Below, in pieces: positions 47,851-54,924 of a DNA stretch of 64,000 bases; within the stretch, counting starts at the first letter, position 1; every line of letters begins with the position of its first letter. Made by a program: the position numbers and the translations under genes. This DNA is from Mesorhizobium sp. B4-1-3. GTDB taxonomy: Bacteria; Pseudomonadota; Alphaproteobacteria; Rhizobiales; Rhizobiaceae. The DNA lies in assembly GCF_006439355.1 (NCBI RefSeq), contig NZ_VFTG01000002.1, positions 62,001 through 126,000 on the forward strand, read 5' to 3'. Below the pieces are notes generated by a model. The model did not search any database and was not told the DNA's origin. It saw nothing but the letters and a program-made list of their open reading frames with translations.

Positions 47851-48138
47851 TCAGGATTTGCGGTTGCGGGCCGCGTCGGCATTCTTGATGTCGAGCCCGT
47901 AGATGAAGTCCTTGTCTTCCTTGTAATGCCTGACCATCGCGAGGATCGCGGCGGTGTTGAAAACCAGAACCGCGGCGGCGCCCACCGCCACGACGGCCTT
48001 GATGCCGCTGTGTGGAATGTATGGCCAGGTCATCAGGAGGACGAAGAGGATCGTTGCCCAGAGGCACACGATCAGGAGCGCGGACCCACGCACGTCGGAA
48101 CGGTACAGCGCTTCGATGCGCTGCTGCATGTCGGACAT
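47851..48138 (-). CDS. 95-residue two-helix membrane protein, unknown function
   Basis: Starts MSDMQQRIEALYRSDVRGSA, followed by helix 1 (LIVCLWATILFVLLMTWPYI) and helix 2 (GIKAVVAVGAAAVLVFNTAA), with a charged tail ending DAARNRKS. AAGGGG precedes the ATG at 48138. First gene of the operon that continues through the 125- and 53-residue proteins to the APC permease. The cluster box 48201-48220 lies 63-82 bp upstream, so this operon is probably co-regulated with dmmD in the opposite direction. Confidence 0.72.
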   Translation of the reverse strand: MSDMQQRIEALYRSDVRGSALLIVCLWATILFVLLMTWPYIPHSGIKAVVAVGAAAVLVFNTAAILAMVRHYKEDKDFIYGLDIKNADAARNRKS

Positions 48139-48200
48139 CGGTTTTCCCCTTTCTCGACGTCCGGTCCCGAAACATCGGCCGGGCGTCCACTCTTTCAACA

Positions 48201-48220
48201 GAGTGAAATTTTTTCATAAA
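48201..48220. promoter_or_regulatory. cluster box, permease-operon side
   Basis: GAGTGAAATTTTTTCATAAA. Shares GAGTGAAATTT and TTTC-T-A with the tmm box, and contains the perfect dyad TGAAA-TTT-TTTCA. It lies upstream of the 95-residue membrane-protein gene on the minus strand, and at a distance from dmmD. Confidence 0.55.
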
Positions 48221-48300
48221 TTCTGCCCGATTCTCGAAATTGTCAAGCTGGATTTACGTTTGGTAAACCGCTCGTGTCGGCCGGAAAATTTGCCTGACAA

Positions 48301-48317
48301 TGAAATTATTTGCTTCA
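48301..48317. promoter_or_regulatory. cluster box, dmmD side
   Basis: TGAAATTATTTGCTTCA, a looser version of the same box with TGAAATT and TTCA ends, 117-133 bp before the dmmD ATG. The rest of this 295-bp intergenic region shows no other clear site. Confidence 0.35.
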
Positions 48318-48433
48318 AGGGGATTGCGGGGCTTCGCCGTTTGCGGTCAATATTCAGGCAAGCTCCGCCACCAAGCAGGAGCAGGGAACAGCAACCGCTT
48401 AAAGCGACCTAAATTGGACGGAGGACGATCGGA

Positions 48434-49567
48434 ATGACGGCATCCTGGAGATTCTCGACCCTGGCGGATCGCCATCGCGCGCTCGGCTCGAAGCTCGAGG
48501 ACTGGAGCGGCATGGGCACCGCCTGGACCTATGACAAGGATGCCGACGAGGAATATGTCGCGATCCGCACCAAGGCTGGGCTGATGGATGTGTCCGGCCT
48601 GAAGAAGGTCCACATCACCGGCCCGCATGCCTCGCATCTGATCGACCTCGCCACGACGCGTGACGTGGAGAAAATCTATCCCGGCAAGTCCGCCTATGCC
48701 TGCATGCTGAACGAGGCCGGCAAATTCACCGACGACTGCATCCTCTACCGCATCAGCCCGAACTCCTGGATGGTCGTGCACGGCTCCGGCACCGGCCATG
48801 AGGAGCTGCAGCGTGCTTCCGTTGGGCGTGATGTCTCGCTGCGCTTCGACGACAATCTGCACGACCTGTCGCTGCAAGGCCCGACCGCGGTCGACTATCT
48901 CGCCAAGCATGTGCCGGGCATCCGCGACCTTAACTACTTCCATCACATGCAGACCCAGCTCTTCGGCTTGCCCGTCATGATCTCGCGCACCGGCTACACC
49001 GGCGAGCGCGGCTACGAGATATTCTGCCGCGGCCAGGACGCCGGCACGATCTGGGATCGGATCCTCGAGGAGGGCAAGAGCGCCGGCATCATCCCGTGCC
49101 GCTTCACCACGCTCGACATGCTGCGCGTCGAGAGCTACCTGCTCTTCTATCCCTACGACAATTCGCAGAAATATCCGTTCGAGAACGAAGGCCCCGGCGA
49201 CACGCTGTGGGAGCTCGGCCTCGACTTCACCGTCAGCCCCGGCAAGACCGGCTTCCGCGGCGCCGAGGAACACTATCGGCTGAAGGGCAAGGAGCGCTTC
49301 AAGATCTATGGCGTGCTGCTCGAGGGCAAGGAGCCAGCGGACGAGGGCGCGCCCGTCTACCGCGACGGCAAGAAGGTCGGCGTGGTGACCTGCGCCATGT
49401 ATTCGCCGCTGGTCGAGAAATCGATGGGCATCGCCCGTCTCGACGTCGACTGCGCGGTCAAGGACACCAAGCTCGAGATCCGCAACAGGAGCGGGTCGAT
49501 CAAGGCGACGGCGCAGCCCTTGCCGTTCGACGATCCGAAGAAGACCAAGCGCACCGCCAAGGGTTGA
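48434..49567 (+). CDS. dmmD: GcvT-family aminomethyltransferase of the dimethylamine operon
   Basis: 377 residues, aminomethyltransferase (T-protein) fold without the FAD domain. Folate-site landmarks: YACMLNEAGKFTDDCILYRI, HDLSLQGPTAVDYLAKHVPG, VMISRTGYTGERGYEIFCRG. Likely binds tetrahydrofolate and captures formaldehyde released on dimethylamine oxidation, as the DmmD component found with DmmABC in marine bacteria. The family also contains DMSP demethylase DmdA and glycine cleavage T; the neighbours argue against those. First gene of dmmD-A-B-C, with GGAGGA before the ATG. A stem-loop repeat separates it from dmmA. Confidence 0.82.
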   Translation: MTASWRFSTLADRHRALGSKLEDWSGMGTAWTYDKDADEEYVAIRTKAGLMDVSGLKKVHITGPHASHLIDLATTRDVEKIYPGKSAYACMLNEAGKFTDDCILYRISPNSWMVVHGSGTGHEELQRASVGRDVSLRFDDNLHDLSLQGPTAVDYLAKHVPGIRDLNYFHHMQTQLFGLPVMISRTGYTGERGYEIFCRGQDAGTIWDRILEEGKSAGIIPCRFTTLDMLRVESYLLFYPYDNSQKYPFENEGPGDTLWELGLDFTVSPGKTGFRGAEEHYRLKGKERFKIYGVLLEGKEPADEGAPVYRDGKKVGVVTCAMYSPLVEKSMGIARLDVDCAVKDTKLEIRNRSGSIKATAQPLPFDDPKKTKRTAKG

Positions 49568-49600
49568 GGCGTCATCAGCGGGGAGGGGTTTTAAAGCACT

Positions 49601-49651
49601 AGAGCATGATCCCGAAAAGTGAGAACCGGTTTTCGGAAGAGATCATGCTCC
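49601..49651. repeat. stem-loop repeat, GTGNGAANCGG family, inside the operon
   Basis: Parts: AGAGCATGATC, CCGAAAA, loop GTGAGAACCGG, TTTTCGG, AAGA, GATCATGCTCC. Outer arms pair 10 of 11, inner arms 7 of 7. It ends 17 bp before the dmmA ATG and is followed by AAGGAAGA. Comparison with 39063-39113 shows paired changes in both stems. Confidence 0.85.
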
Positions 49652-49668
49652 AACTGATCTAAGGAAGA

Positions 49669-50265
49669 ATGGCAGCCAAGACGATCATCAGCCGGCCCAT
49701 TTACGGAACGCTCTCTCCGCAGTCCGGCAAGCATCATCTCTTCATCGCCGATGCCGAAGGCGCGCTGGCGATCACGGATATGGCCCGCAAGGCTCCGCCC
49801 GGCTTTTTCGACGGTGCGGAAATCAACTTCATTCCAGGCCTGGAGGGCAAGCACATCGCGGCCCTGGAAGCATTGAAGCCGGCGCAACTGCACATCGCGC
49901 CGTCTTTCGCCAGCCTCCTGCCGCGCCTCAAGCAGACGCTGACCAACGCGCATATGGGGTTGCGCCTCTATCTTGCCGGCACCGAAGGTCTGATCGGGCA
50001 GGCGATGCAGGCAGCGCTTGAAGCCGGCATCGACCACACCTCGATTGAGACCGAACATCGCGGCTCGCTGGCGCGGCGCATGCAATGCGTGCACTGCAAG
50101 GGCATTACCGAGAATGTGACGACTCAGCCGGCGCTCTGCTCGCATTGCGGCCTGCTGCTTCTTGTGCGCGATCACTACTCACGCCGGCTCGCCGCCTTCC
50201 AGGGCGTGTGCATCAACGCCGAGGATCGCTCGGAGGTACCTCCGATGGAGGAAATTTTCCGATGA
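49669..50265 (+). CDS. dmmA: dimethylamine monooxygenase, zinc-ribbon subunit DmmA
   Basis: 198 residues. The C-terminal 60 residues carry two C-x2-C pairs (CVHCKGITENVTTQPALCSH and following CG), a zinc ribbon or rubredoxin-like site; the N-terminal 130 residues have no cofactor motif and begin ISRPIYGTLSPQSGKHHLFI. Size and motif fit the DmmA subunit of the three-component dimethylamine monooxygenase. Its TGA overlaps the dmmB ATG (ATGA). Recognition rests mainly on the zinc ribbon plus dmmB and dmmC next to it. Confidence 0.8.
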   Translation: MAAKTIISRPIYGTLSPQSGKHHLFIADAEGALAITDMARKAPPGFFDGAEINFIPGLEGKHIAALEALKPAQLHIAPSFASLLPRLKQTLTNAHMGLRLYLAGTEGLIGQAMQAALEAGIDHTSIETEHRGSLARRMQCVHCKGITENVTTQPALCSHCGLLLLVRDHYSRRLAAFQGVCINAEDRSEVPPMEEIFR

Positions 50266-51227
50266 GCACCGGCACCACCAAGCTCAATGTCGTCGTCAGC
50301 GATGTCGTCCCGGTCAACGAGCTCGTGACGCGCTTCCATTTCCGTCGCCGCGACGGCGAACTGCTGCCGACCTTTTCCGGCGGCGCCCATGTCGTGGTCG
50401 AGATGCGCGACGGCAACCGCACCAGGCTCAATCCCTATTCGCTGATGGGCTCGCCGCTCGACACGCGCGAATACACGATCTCGGTGCGCCGCGACGATGC
50501 CGGCCGCGGCGGCTCGCTGTTCATGCACCGGCAGGTCAAGCCTGGCCTGGAGATGGTCATCAGCTATCCGGTCAATCTGTTCTCGCTCGATCTCAGGGCC
50601 AAGAAACACCTGATGCTGGCCGGCGGCATCGGCATCACGCCCTTCATGGCGCAGACGTCGCAGCTCGCCGGCGCCGGCGGCAATTTCGAGCTGCACTATA
50701 CCTGCCGCACGGCTTCGCTGGGCACCTATGCCGATGTCTTGCAGCAGCGCTACGGCAACCGGGTCAGGCTCTATCACGACGACCGCGAGGAGCGCATCGA
50801 TCTCGACAGGCTGTTGTCCTCGCAGCCGCTCGGGACGCATCTCTATGTCTGCGGCCCGGCCGGTATGATCAACTGGGTCCGCGACCGTGCCGCGGCGCTC
50901 GGCTGGCCGCCGGAAACCGTGCATTTCGAGCATTTCGCCGCGCCTCAGCCCGGCGCGCCTTTCGATGTGACCTTGGCCGTCAGCGGCAAGACGATCCGCG
51001 TCGGCGAGCAGCAGAGCCTGCTCGAGGCCATCGAAACCGCCGGCGTCGACCCGCCTTATCTCTGCCGTGGCGGCGTCTGCGGCCAGTGTGAGACCAATGT
51101 GATCTCTTCCGACGGCAAGTTCATCCACAACGATCACTGGCTGAGCGAGGAAGACCACCGTTCCGGCTGCAAGATCATGCCTTGCGTCTCGCGCTTCGAG
51201 GGCAAGTCGCTGGTCCTGGAAAGATAG
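50262..51227 (+). CDS. dmmB: dimethylamine monooxygenase reductase subunit DmmB
   Basis: 321 residues, phthalate-dioxygenase-reductase/VanB type. FAD/FMN-binding RxYS-like segment NPYSLMGSPLDTREYTISVR, NAD site AGGIGITPFMAQ and CGPAGMINWV, and a C-terminal plant-type 2Fe-2S domain with cysteines of CRGGVCGQCETNV and the distal C of GCKIMPC. Passes electrons from NAD(P)H to DmmC. Start at the ATG overlapping the dmmA stop. The longer open frame (from about 50085) is antisense-type noise with no homology. Confidence 0.88.
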   Translation: MSTGTTKLNVVVSDVVPVNELVTRFHFRRRDGELLPTFSGGAHVVVEMRDGNRTRLNPYSLMGSPLDTREYTISVRRDDAGRGGSLFMHRQVKPGLEMVISYPVNLFSLDLRAKKHLMLAGGIGITPFMAQTSQLAGAGGNFELHYTCRTASLGTYADVLQQRYGNRVRLYHDDREERIDLDRLLSSQPLGTHLYVCGPAGMINWVRDRAAALGWPPETVHFEHFAAPQPGAPFDVTLAVSGKTIRVGEQQSLLEAIETAGVDPPYLCRGGVCGQCETNVISSDGKFIHNDHWLSEEDHRSGCKIMPCVSRFEGKSLVLER

Positions 51228-51236
51228 GAGACGTCA

Positions 51237-52277
51237 ATGGGCATCACCTTTCGCAAGGAAACGTTTCGCGACGACTACACCTTCAGGAATAGCCCGGAGC
51301 ACATCCGGCGCTTTCCGTTTCCGTTCAACGAAGACAGCTACATGTACGCGGTCAACATCGAGCCGCATGTCGTCGGCCCGAAGGGCAGCGTGCTGGAAAA
51401 CCTGATCGACGTCGACGAGCACTATGTCGCCGAGATGCAGGACCGCGCGTTGGTGCTGGCCGAGGATCCGCTGCGCTGCCAGTCGCTGCCGCATATGACT
51501 TTAGCCGGCTGGGACCTGCTCGAGCTTCTGATGGAGCAGCAGGCGCTCGGCTATCCCGAGCATTTCACGTTGGAGCGGAACGGCGACCGCTGGCGCTGGA
51601 TCAACCGTCCGCTCGGCATCGACGACACCTTCACCTTCGGCGACACCTCGACCCTGCCCTATGGCCCGATGGAATACATCACCCGCCAGAGCCAGGGCGA
51701 TTTCTGCATTCTCGACCAGCGCGACGGCAATCTGTGGATGGACGCCGGTATGGTCACTACCCAGGCCGACTGGTCGCTCGATTTCGACATCGGCATGAAC
51801 TTCTTCGAATGGCACGCGCCGGTGCCGCTGGCGCACGAGAAGGGCATCTTCACCCGTGCGCTGAAATTCCTCACCAACATCCAGCAGGGCAAGCCGGCCA
51901 GGCGCCTCAACTGGACGATGACCATCAATCCGCGCCTCGACACCAGCCCCGAGAACTACCACAAATGGGGCCCGGATCGCGCCACGGTCACGCCCGAGAA
52001 TGTCGGCCAGAAAGTGCATCTGCGCGTCGAATTGCAAAGCTTCTGGCGGCTGCCGCGCTCCAACGCCATCGTGTTTCCGATCCGCTGCTACCTGATCAAG
52101 ATGGACGAGCTGGTCACTCAGCCGAAATGGGCCCGCCGCCTGCACCGCGTCATCCGTGACCTGCCGGAAGAGCTCGCAACTTACAAAGGCCTGACGCGGT
52201 ATCGGCCCACGCTGGTCGAGTGGTTGTCGAAGCTGGATGACGGCAGCCCGACCAGCCCGGGATTCGGGCCGGACTAG
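51237..52277 (+). CDS. dmmC: dimethylamine monooxygenase catalytic subunit DmmC (heme-dependent oxidative N-demethylase family)
   Basis: 346 residues of the DUF3445/HODM family. Conserved stretches FPFPFNEDSYMYAVNIEPHV, EDPLRCQSLPHMTLAG, RQSQGDFCILDQRDGNLWMD, FEWHAPVPLAHEKGIFTRAL and VELQSFWRLPRSNAIVFPIR. Family members bind heme and oxidise a secondary methylamine to the primary amine and formaldehyde, here probably dimethylamine to monomethylamine. GGAG lies 7 bp before the ATG. Last gene of the dmm operon, followed by a dispersed repeat and, convergently, the XRE regulator. Confidence 0.87.
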   Translation: MGITFRKETFRDDYTFRNSPEHIRRFPFPFNEDSYMYAVNIEPHVVGPKGSVLENLIDVDEHYVAEMQDRALVLAEDPLRCQSLPHMTLAGWDLLELLMEQQALGYPEHFTLERNGDRWRWINRPLGIDDTFTFGDTSTLPYGPMEYITRQSQGDFCILDQRDGNLWMDAGMVTTQADWSLDFDIGMNFFEWHAPVPLAHEKGIFTRALKFLTNIQQGKPARRLNWTMTINPRLDTSPENYHKWGPDRATVTPENVGQKVHLRVELQSFWRLPRSNAIVFPIRCYLIKMDELVTQPKWARRLHRVIRDLPEELATYKGLTRYRPTLVEWLSKLDDGSPTSPGFGPD

Positions 52278-52284
52278 GCGGACT

Positions 52285-52433
52285 CCCCCTCATCCGGCCG
52301 CTTCGCGGCCACCTTCTCCCCGAGGGGAGAAGAGGTGGGCGCCGGTGTCGACAATCTCCTCTCCCCTCGGGGAGAGGTCGGATTGCCCCGAATTGCTCTT
52401 TGCAATTCGGCCTTGGCAATCCGGGTGAGGGGG
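52285..52433. repeat. dispersed intergenic repeat with inverted ends
   Basis: Outer ends CCCCCTCATCCGG (52285) and CCGGGTGAGGGGG (52421) are inverted. Internal dyads include GGCCGCTTCGCGGCC, TTCTCCCCGAGGGGAGAA, CTCTCCCCTCGGGGAGAG and GAATTGCTCTTTGCAATTC. Mosaic structure of several short palindromes, same class as 34990-35161. It separates the convergent dmmC and XRE genes and could also end transcription. Confidence 0.8.
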
Positions 52434-52447
52434 CTGCTGCAGTCCGA

Positions 52448-53167
52448 TTAACCCGCGCTGTTCTGCGGATAGCAAATGATCGACAGATACCGCATCGGCA
52501 ACTGCGTCAACTCTTCCGGTCCGTGCGGCGCGTCGGCGTCGAAGAACAGGCTGTCGCCGGGCTTCATCGGATAGAGATTGTTGCCGTGCCGGTAAACGAC
52601 CTCGCCTTCGAGCATGTAGAGGAACTCCATGCCCGCATGCTGGAACGTCGGGAACACGTCCGAATTCTCGGTCAGGGTGATGAGATAGGGCTCGACCACG
52701 ACGCCGCTGGTATTGGCGCCGATATGACCGAGCAGATTGTATTGATGGCCGGCGCGCGTGCCGCGCCGCTCGACATCGACGCCTTCGCCCGCCTTGACGA
52801 GGACGGCGCTGTGCTCTTCTTCGAAACGCCGGAAGAAGGCGGTCACCGGGACGCCCAGCGCCCGCGACAGCGCCTGCAGCGTCGTCAGCGACGGCGAGGT
52901 GATGCCGTTCTCGATCTTCGACAGCATGCCAAGCGAAATGTCGGTGGCCGCGGCGAGATCGGCGACGGTGATGCCGAGCTTCTTGCGGAAGGCGCGCACC
53001 TCGTGGCCGATCGCCACTTCGAGCACCTTCTCGCGCGTGTCGCGAATGGCATGCGGGTTCTGGGTCAGCGGCGTGCGGATCGTGCGCCCATCCGCCGAAA
53101 CGCGCTTCGGCGGCACCTTGCTCTTGGCGGCCGCAGAGGGCTTTGTGTCAGAAGTCTTGTTTGCCAT
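52448..53167 (-). CDS. XRE-family regulator with C-terminal cupin domain
   Basis: 239 residues. A basic low-complexity N-terminus (1-45) precedes an HTH of the lambda-repressor type (about 56-115: RKKLGITVADLAAATDISLG, then MLSKIENGITSPSLTTLQAL) and a cupin (about 165-235: HAGMEFLYMLEGEVVYRHGN, KPGDSLFFDADAPHGPEEL) that probably binds an effector. Same build as PuuR and betaine/amine-catabolism regulators. Placed between the dmm operon and tmm, it is the only regulator inside the island, so it is the best candidate to bind the cluster boxes. GAGGG precedes the ATG. Confidence 0.88.
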   Translation of the reverse strand: MANKTSDTKPSAAAKSKVPPKRVSADGRTIRTPLTQNPHAIRDTREKVLEVAIGHEVRAFRKKLGITVADLAAATDISLGMLSKIENGITSPSLTTLQALSRALGVPVTAFFRRFEEEHSAVLVKAGEGVDVERRGTRAGHQYNLLGHIGANTSGVVVEPYLITLTENSDVFPTFQHAGMEFLYMLEGEVVYRHGNNLYPMKPGDSLFFDADAPHGPEELTQLPMRYLSIICYPQNSAG

Positions 53168-53192
53168 GTCGCCCTCGAATCCGCGGATTTAT

Positions 53193-53207
53193 TTCACTCA
53201 AGGTGAA
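53193..53207 (-). promoter_or_regulatory. dyad in front of the XRE-cupin gene
   Basis: TTCAC-TCAAG-GTGAA, a perfect 5-bp dyad 26-40 bp before the XRE ATG; its left part (inverse: GAGTGAAATAAAT) matches the start of the cluster box (GAGTGAAATTT). Likely autoregulatory site. Confidence 0.5.
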
Positions 53208-53344
53208 CATATTCGGTGGCGATACGGAAGTGCAACCGCCACAGCAAGCCGCTGTATGTCGCAGCCGCGCTTCGCCCGCCTGGAGCCGTCGCCGCCTTCG
53301 CGCGGAAAAACCGTTCACGCAAACGCCGTCGCCGCAGATGTTTG

Positions 53345-53401
53345 TTGACAGCACCAAAGACCCAATTACTGTCACTGTGAGTGAAATTTGTTTCGTGAGA
53401 G
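53345..53401 (+). promoter_or_regulatory. tmm promoter and cluster box
   Basis: TTGACA (53345-53350) with a 16-bp spacer to TACTGT (53367-53372) is a fair promoter for tmm. Directly downstream, across the expected start site, lies the box CTGTGAGTGAAATTTGTTTC-GTGAGAG (53375-53401), nearly the same as the box before tdm. Position over +1 suggests repression. The remaining DNA of this 316-bp gap (53208-53344) shows nothing recognisable. Confidence 0.55.
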
Positions 53402-53446
53402 CAATTCCAGGAAAGTGTCGAACGGTTTTCCGCCCGGAATTGCCTC
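53398..53446. repeat. stem-loop repeat, GTGNGAANCGG family, in the tmm leader
   Basis: Parts: AGAGCAATTCC, AGGAAA, loop GTGTCGAACGG, TTTTCC, GCCC, GGAATTGCCTC. Outer arms pair 10 of 11, inner arms 5-6. It overlaps the end of the cluster box and ends 38 bp before the tmm ATG, so it would be in the 5' UTR. Confidence 0.8.
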
Positions 53447-53483
53447 AAGTCGAGAGTCGAAGTCGGAAAAGAGGAGGCCCGCA

Positions 53484-54842
53484 ATGAAATCTCGTGTCGC
53501 CGTCATCGGAGCTGGGCCGTCGGGCCTAGCCCAGTTGAGGGCCTTCAAGTCGGCCGCCGACAAGGGCGCCGAGATCCCGGAGATCGTCTGTTTCGAGAAG
53601 CAGAGCGACTGGGGCGGGCTGTGGAATTACACCTGGCGCACCGGCCTCGACGAGCATGGCGACCCGGTGCATGGCTCGATGTACCGCTATCTGTGGTCGA
53701 ACGGGCCGAAGGAGTGCCTCGAATTCGCCGACTATACCTTCGAGGAGCATTTCGGCCGGCCGATCGCCTCCTATCCGCCGCGCGCGGTGCTGTGGGACTA
53801 CATCAAGGGCCGCGTCGAGAAATCCGGGGTGCGCAAATGGGTGCGGTTCAACACGCCAGTGCGCATGGTCACCTACTCCGACGAAACCAAGAGGTTCACT
53901 GTCACCGCGCACGACCGCACCAACGACTTGACCTATTCGGAGGAGTTCGACAACGTCGTCGTTGCCTCCGGCCATTTCTCCGTGCCCAACGTGCCCTTCT
54001 TCGAGGGCTTCCCCACCTTCAATGGCCGCATCCTGCACAGCCATGATTTCCGCGACGCGATGGAGTTCAAGGGCAAGGACATCTTGATCATCGGCCGCTC
54101 CTATTCGGCCGAGGACATCGGTTCGCAATGCTACAAATACGGCGCCAAATCGATCACCTCCAGCTACCGTTCCAAGCCGATGGGCTTCAAATGGCCGGAG
54201 AACTGGAAGGAAGTGCCGCTGCTGCAGAAGGTCGTCGGCAAGACGGCGCATTTCAAGGACGGCACGACCAAGGATGTCGACGCCATCATCCTGTGCACCG
54301 GCTACCTGCACTCCTTCCCCTTCCTCACCGACGACCTCAAGCTCAAGACCGCCAATCGCATGTGGCCGCTCGATCTTTATGAAGGCGTCGTCTGGGAGAA
54401 GAATCCGAAGCTCTTCTACATTGGCATGCAGGACCAGTTCTACACTTTCAACATGTTCGACGCGCAGGCCTGGTACGCGCGCGACGTGATGCTTGGCCGC
54501 ATCAAGCTGCCCTCCGCCGAGGCGATGGCCGAGCACAGCGCCAAGTGGCGTGCCCGGGAAGAGACCCTCGAAGACGCCGAGCAGATGATCTGGTTCCAGG
54601 GCGACTACACCAAGGAGCTGATGGACCAGACCGATTATCCGGGCTTCGATGTCGAGGCGGTCAACCGCACCTTCATGGAGTGGGAGCACCACAAGATGGA
54701 AAACATCATGACCTTCCGCGACAACGCCTACCGCTCGCTGATGACCGGCACCATGGCGCCGTTGCATCACACGCCGTGGCTGCAGGCGCTCGACGATTCG
54801 ATGGAGAGCTATCTCGAGGTGAAGGGCGTCGCGGCCGAGTGA
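53484..54842 (+). CDS. tmm: trimethylamine monooxygenase
   Basis: 452 residues, flavin-containing monooxygenase converting trimethylamine to TMAO with NADPH and O2. FAD site [17 protein letters not shown] at the N-terminus; FMO fingerprint [16 protein letters not shown] site [29 protein letters not shown] as the second dinucleotide motif. Whole-length match to bacterial Tmm (e.g. [20 protein letters not shown] and [20 protein letters not shown] near the ends) rather than to other FMOs or Baeyer-Villiger enzymes. GAGGAGG before the ATG. Single gene with its own promoter, a leader hairpin and a terminator. Confidence 0.93.
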   Translation: MKSRVAVIGAGPSGLAQLRAFKSAADKGAEIPEIVCFEKQSDWGGLWNYTWRTGLDEHGDPVHGSMYRYLWSNGPKECLEFADYTFEEHFGRPIASYPPRAVLWDYIKGRVEKSGVRKWVRFNTPVRMVTYSDETKRFTVTAHDRTNDLTYSEEFDNVVVASGHFSVPNVPFFEGFPTFNGRILHSHDFRDAMEFKGKDILIIGRSYSAEDIGSQCYKYGAKSITSSYRSKPMGFKWPENWKEVPLLQKVVGKTAHFKDGTTKDVDAIILCTGYLHSFPFLTDDLKLKTANRMWPLDLYEGVVWEKNPKLFYIGMQDQFYTFNMFDAQAWYARDVMLGRIKLPSAEAMAEHSAKWRAREETLEDAEQMIWFQGDYTKELMDQTDYPGFDVEAVNRTFMEWEHHKMENIMTFRDNAYRSLMTGTMAPLHHTPWLQALDDSMESYLEVKGVAAE

Positions 54843-54872
54843 TGCTCGCAGTTCCAGCATAGCCACAAACAG

Positions 54873-54905
54873 AAGGGCAGCCCAGCGATATACTGGGCTG
54901 CCCTT
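54873..54905. terminator. bidirectional terminator between tmm and the DUF427 gene
   Basis: A 13-bp perfect stem AAGGGCAGCCCAG / CTGGGCTGCCCTT with a 7-nt loop between convergent genes. T/A-rich flanks are short, but the stem is strong in both directions. Confidence 0.8.
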
Positions 54906-54924
54906 GATCGTTTTGGGCTTACGG

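Noticed and set aside
48434-49567. DMSP demethylase DmdA, with the acyl-CoA ligase at 23191 as DmdB
   Set aside because: The ligase is 24 kb away and no dmdC/dmdD is present; the GcvT protein heads an operon with the three dimethylamine monooxygenase subunits.
52150-52475. Short open frames within the region after dmmC
   Set aside because: They are translations of a palindromic dispersed repeat.
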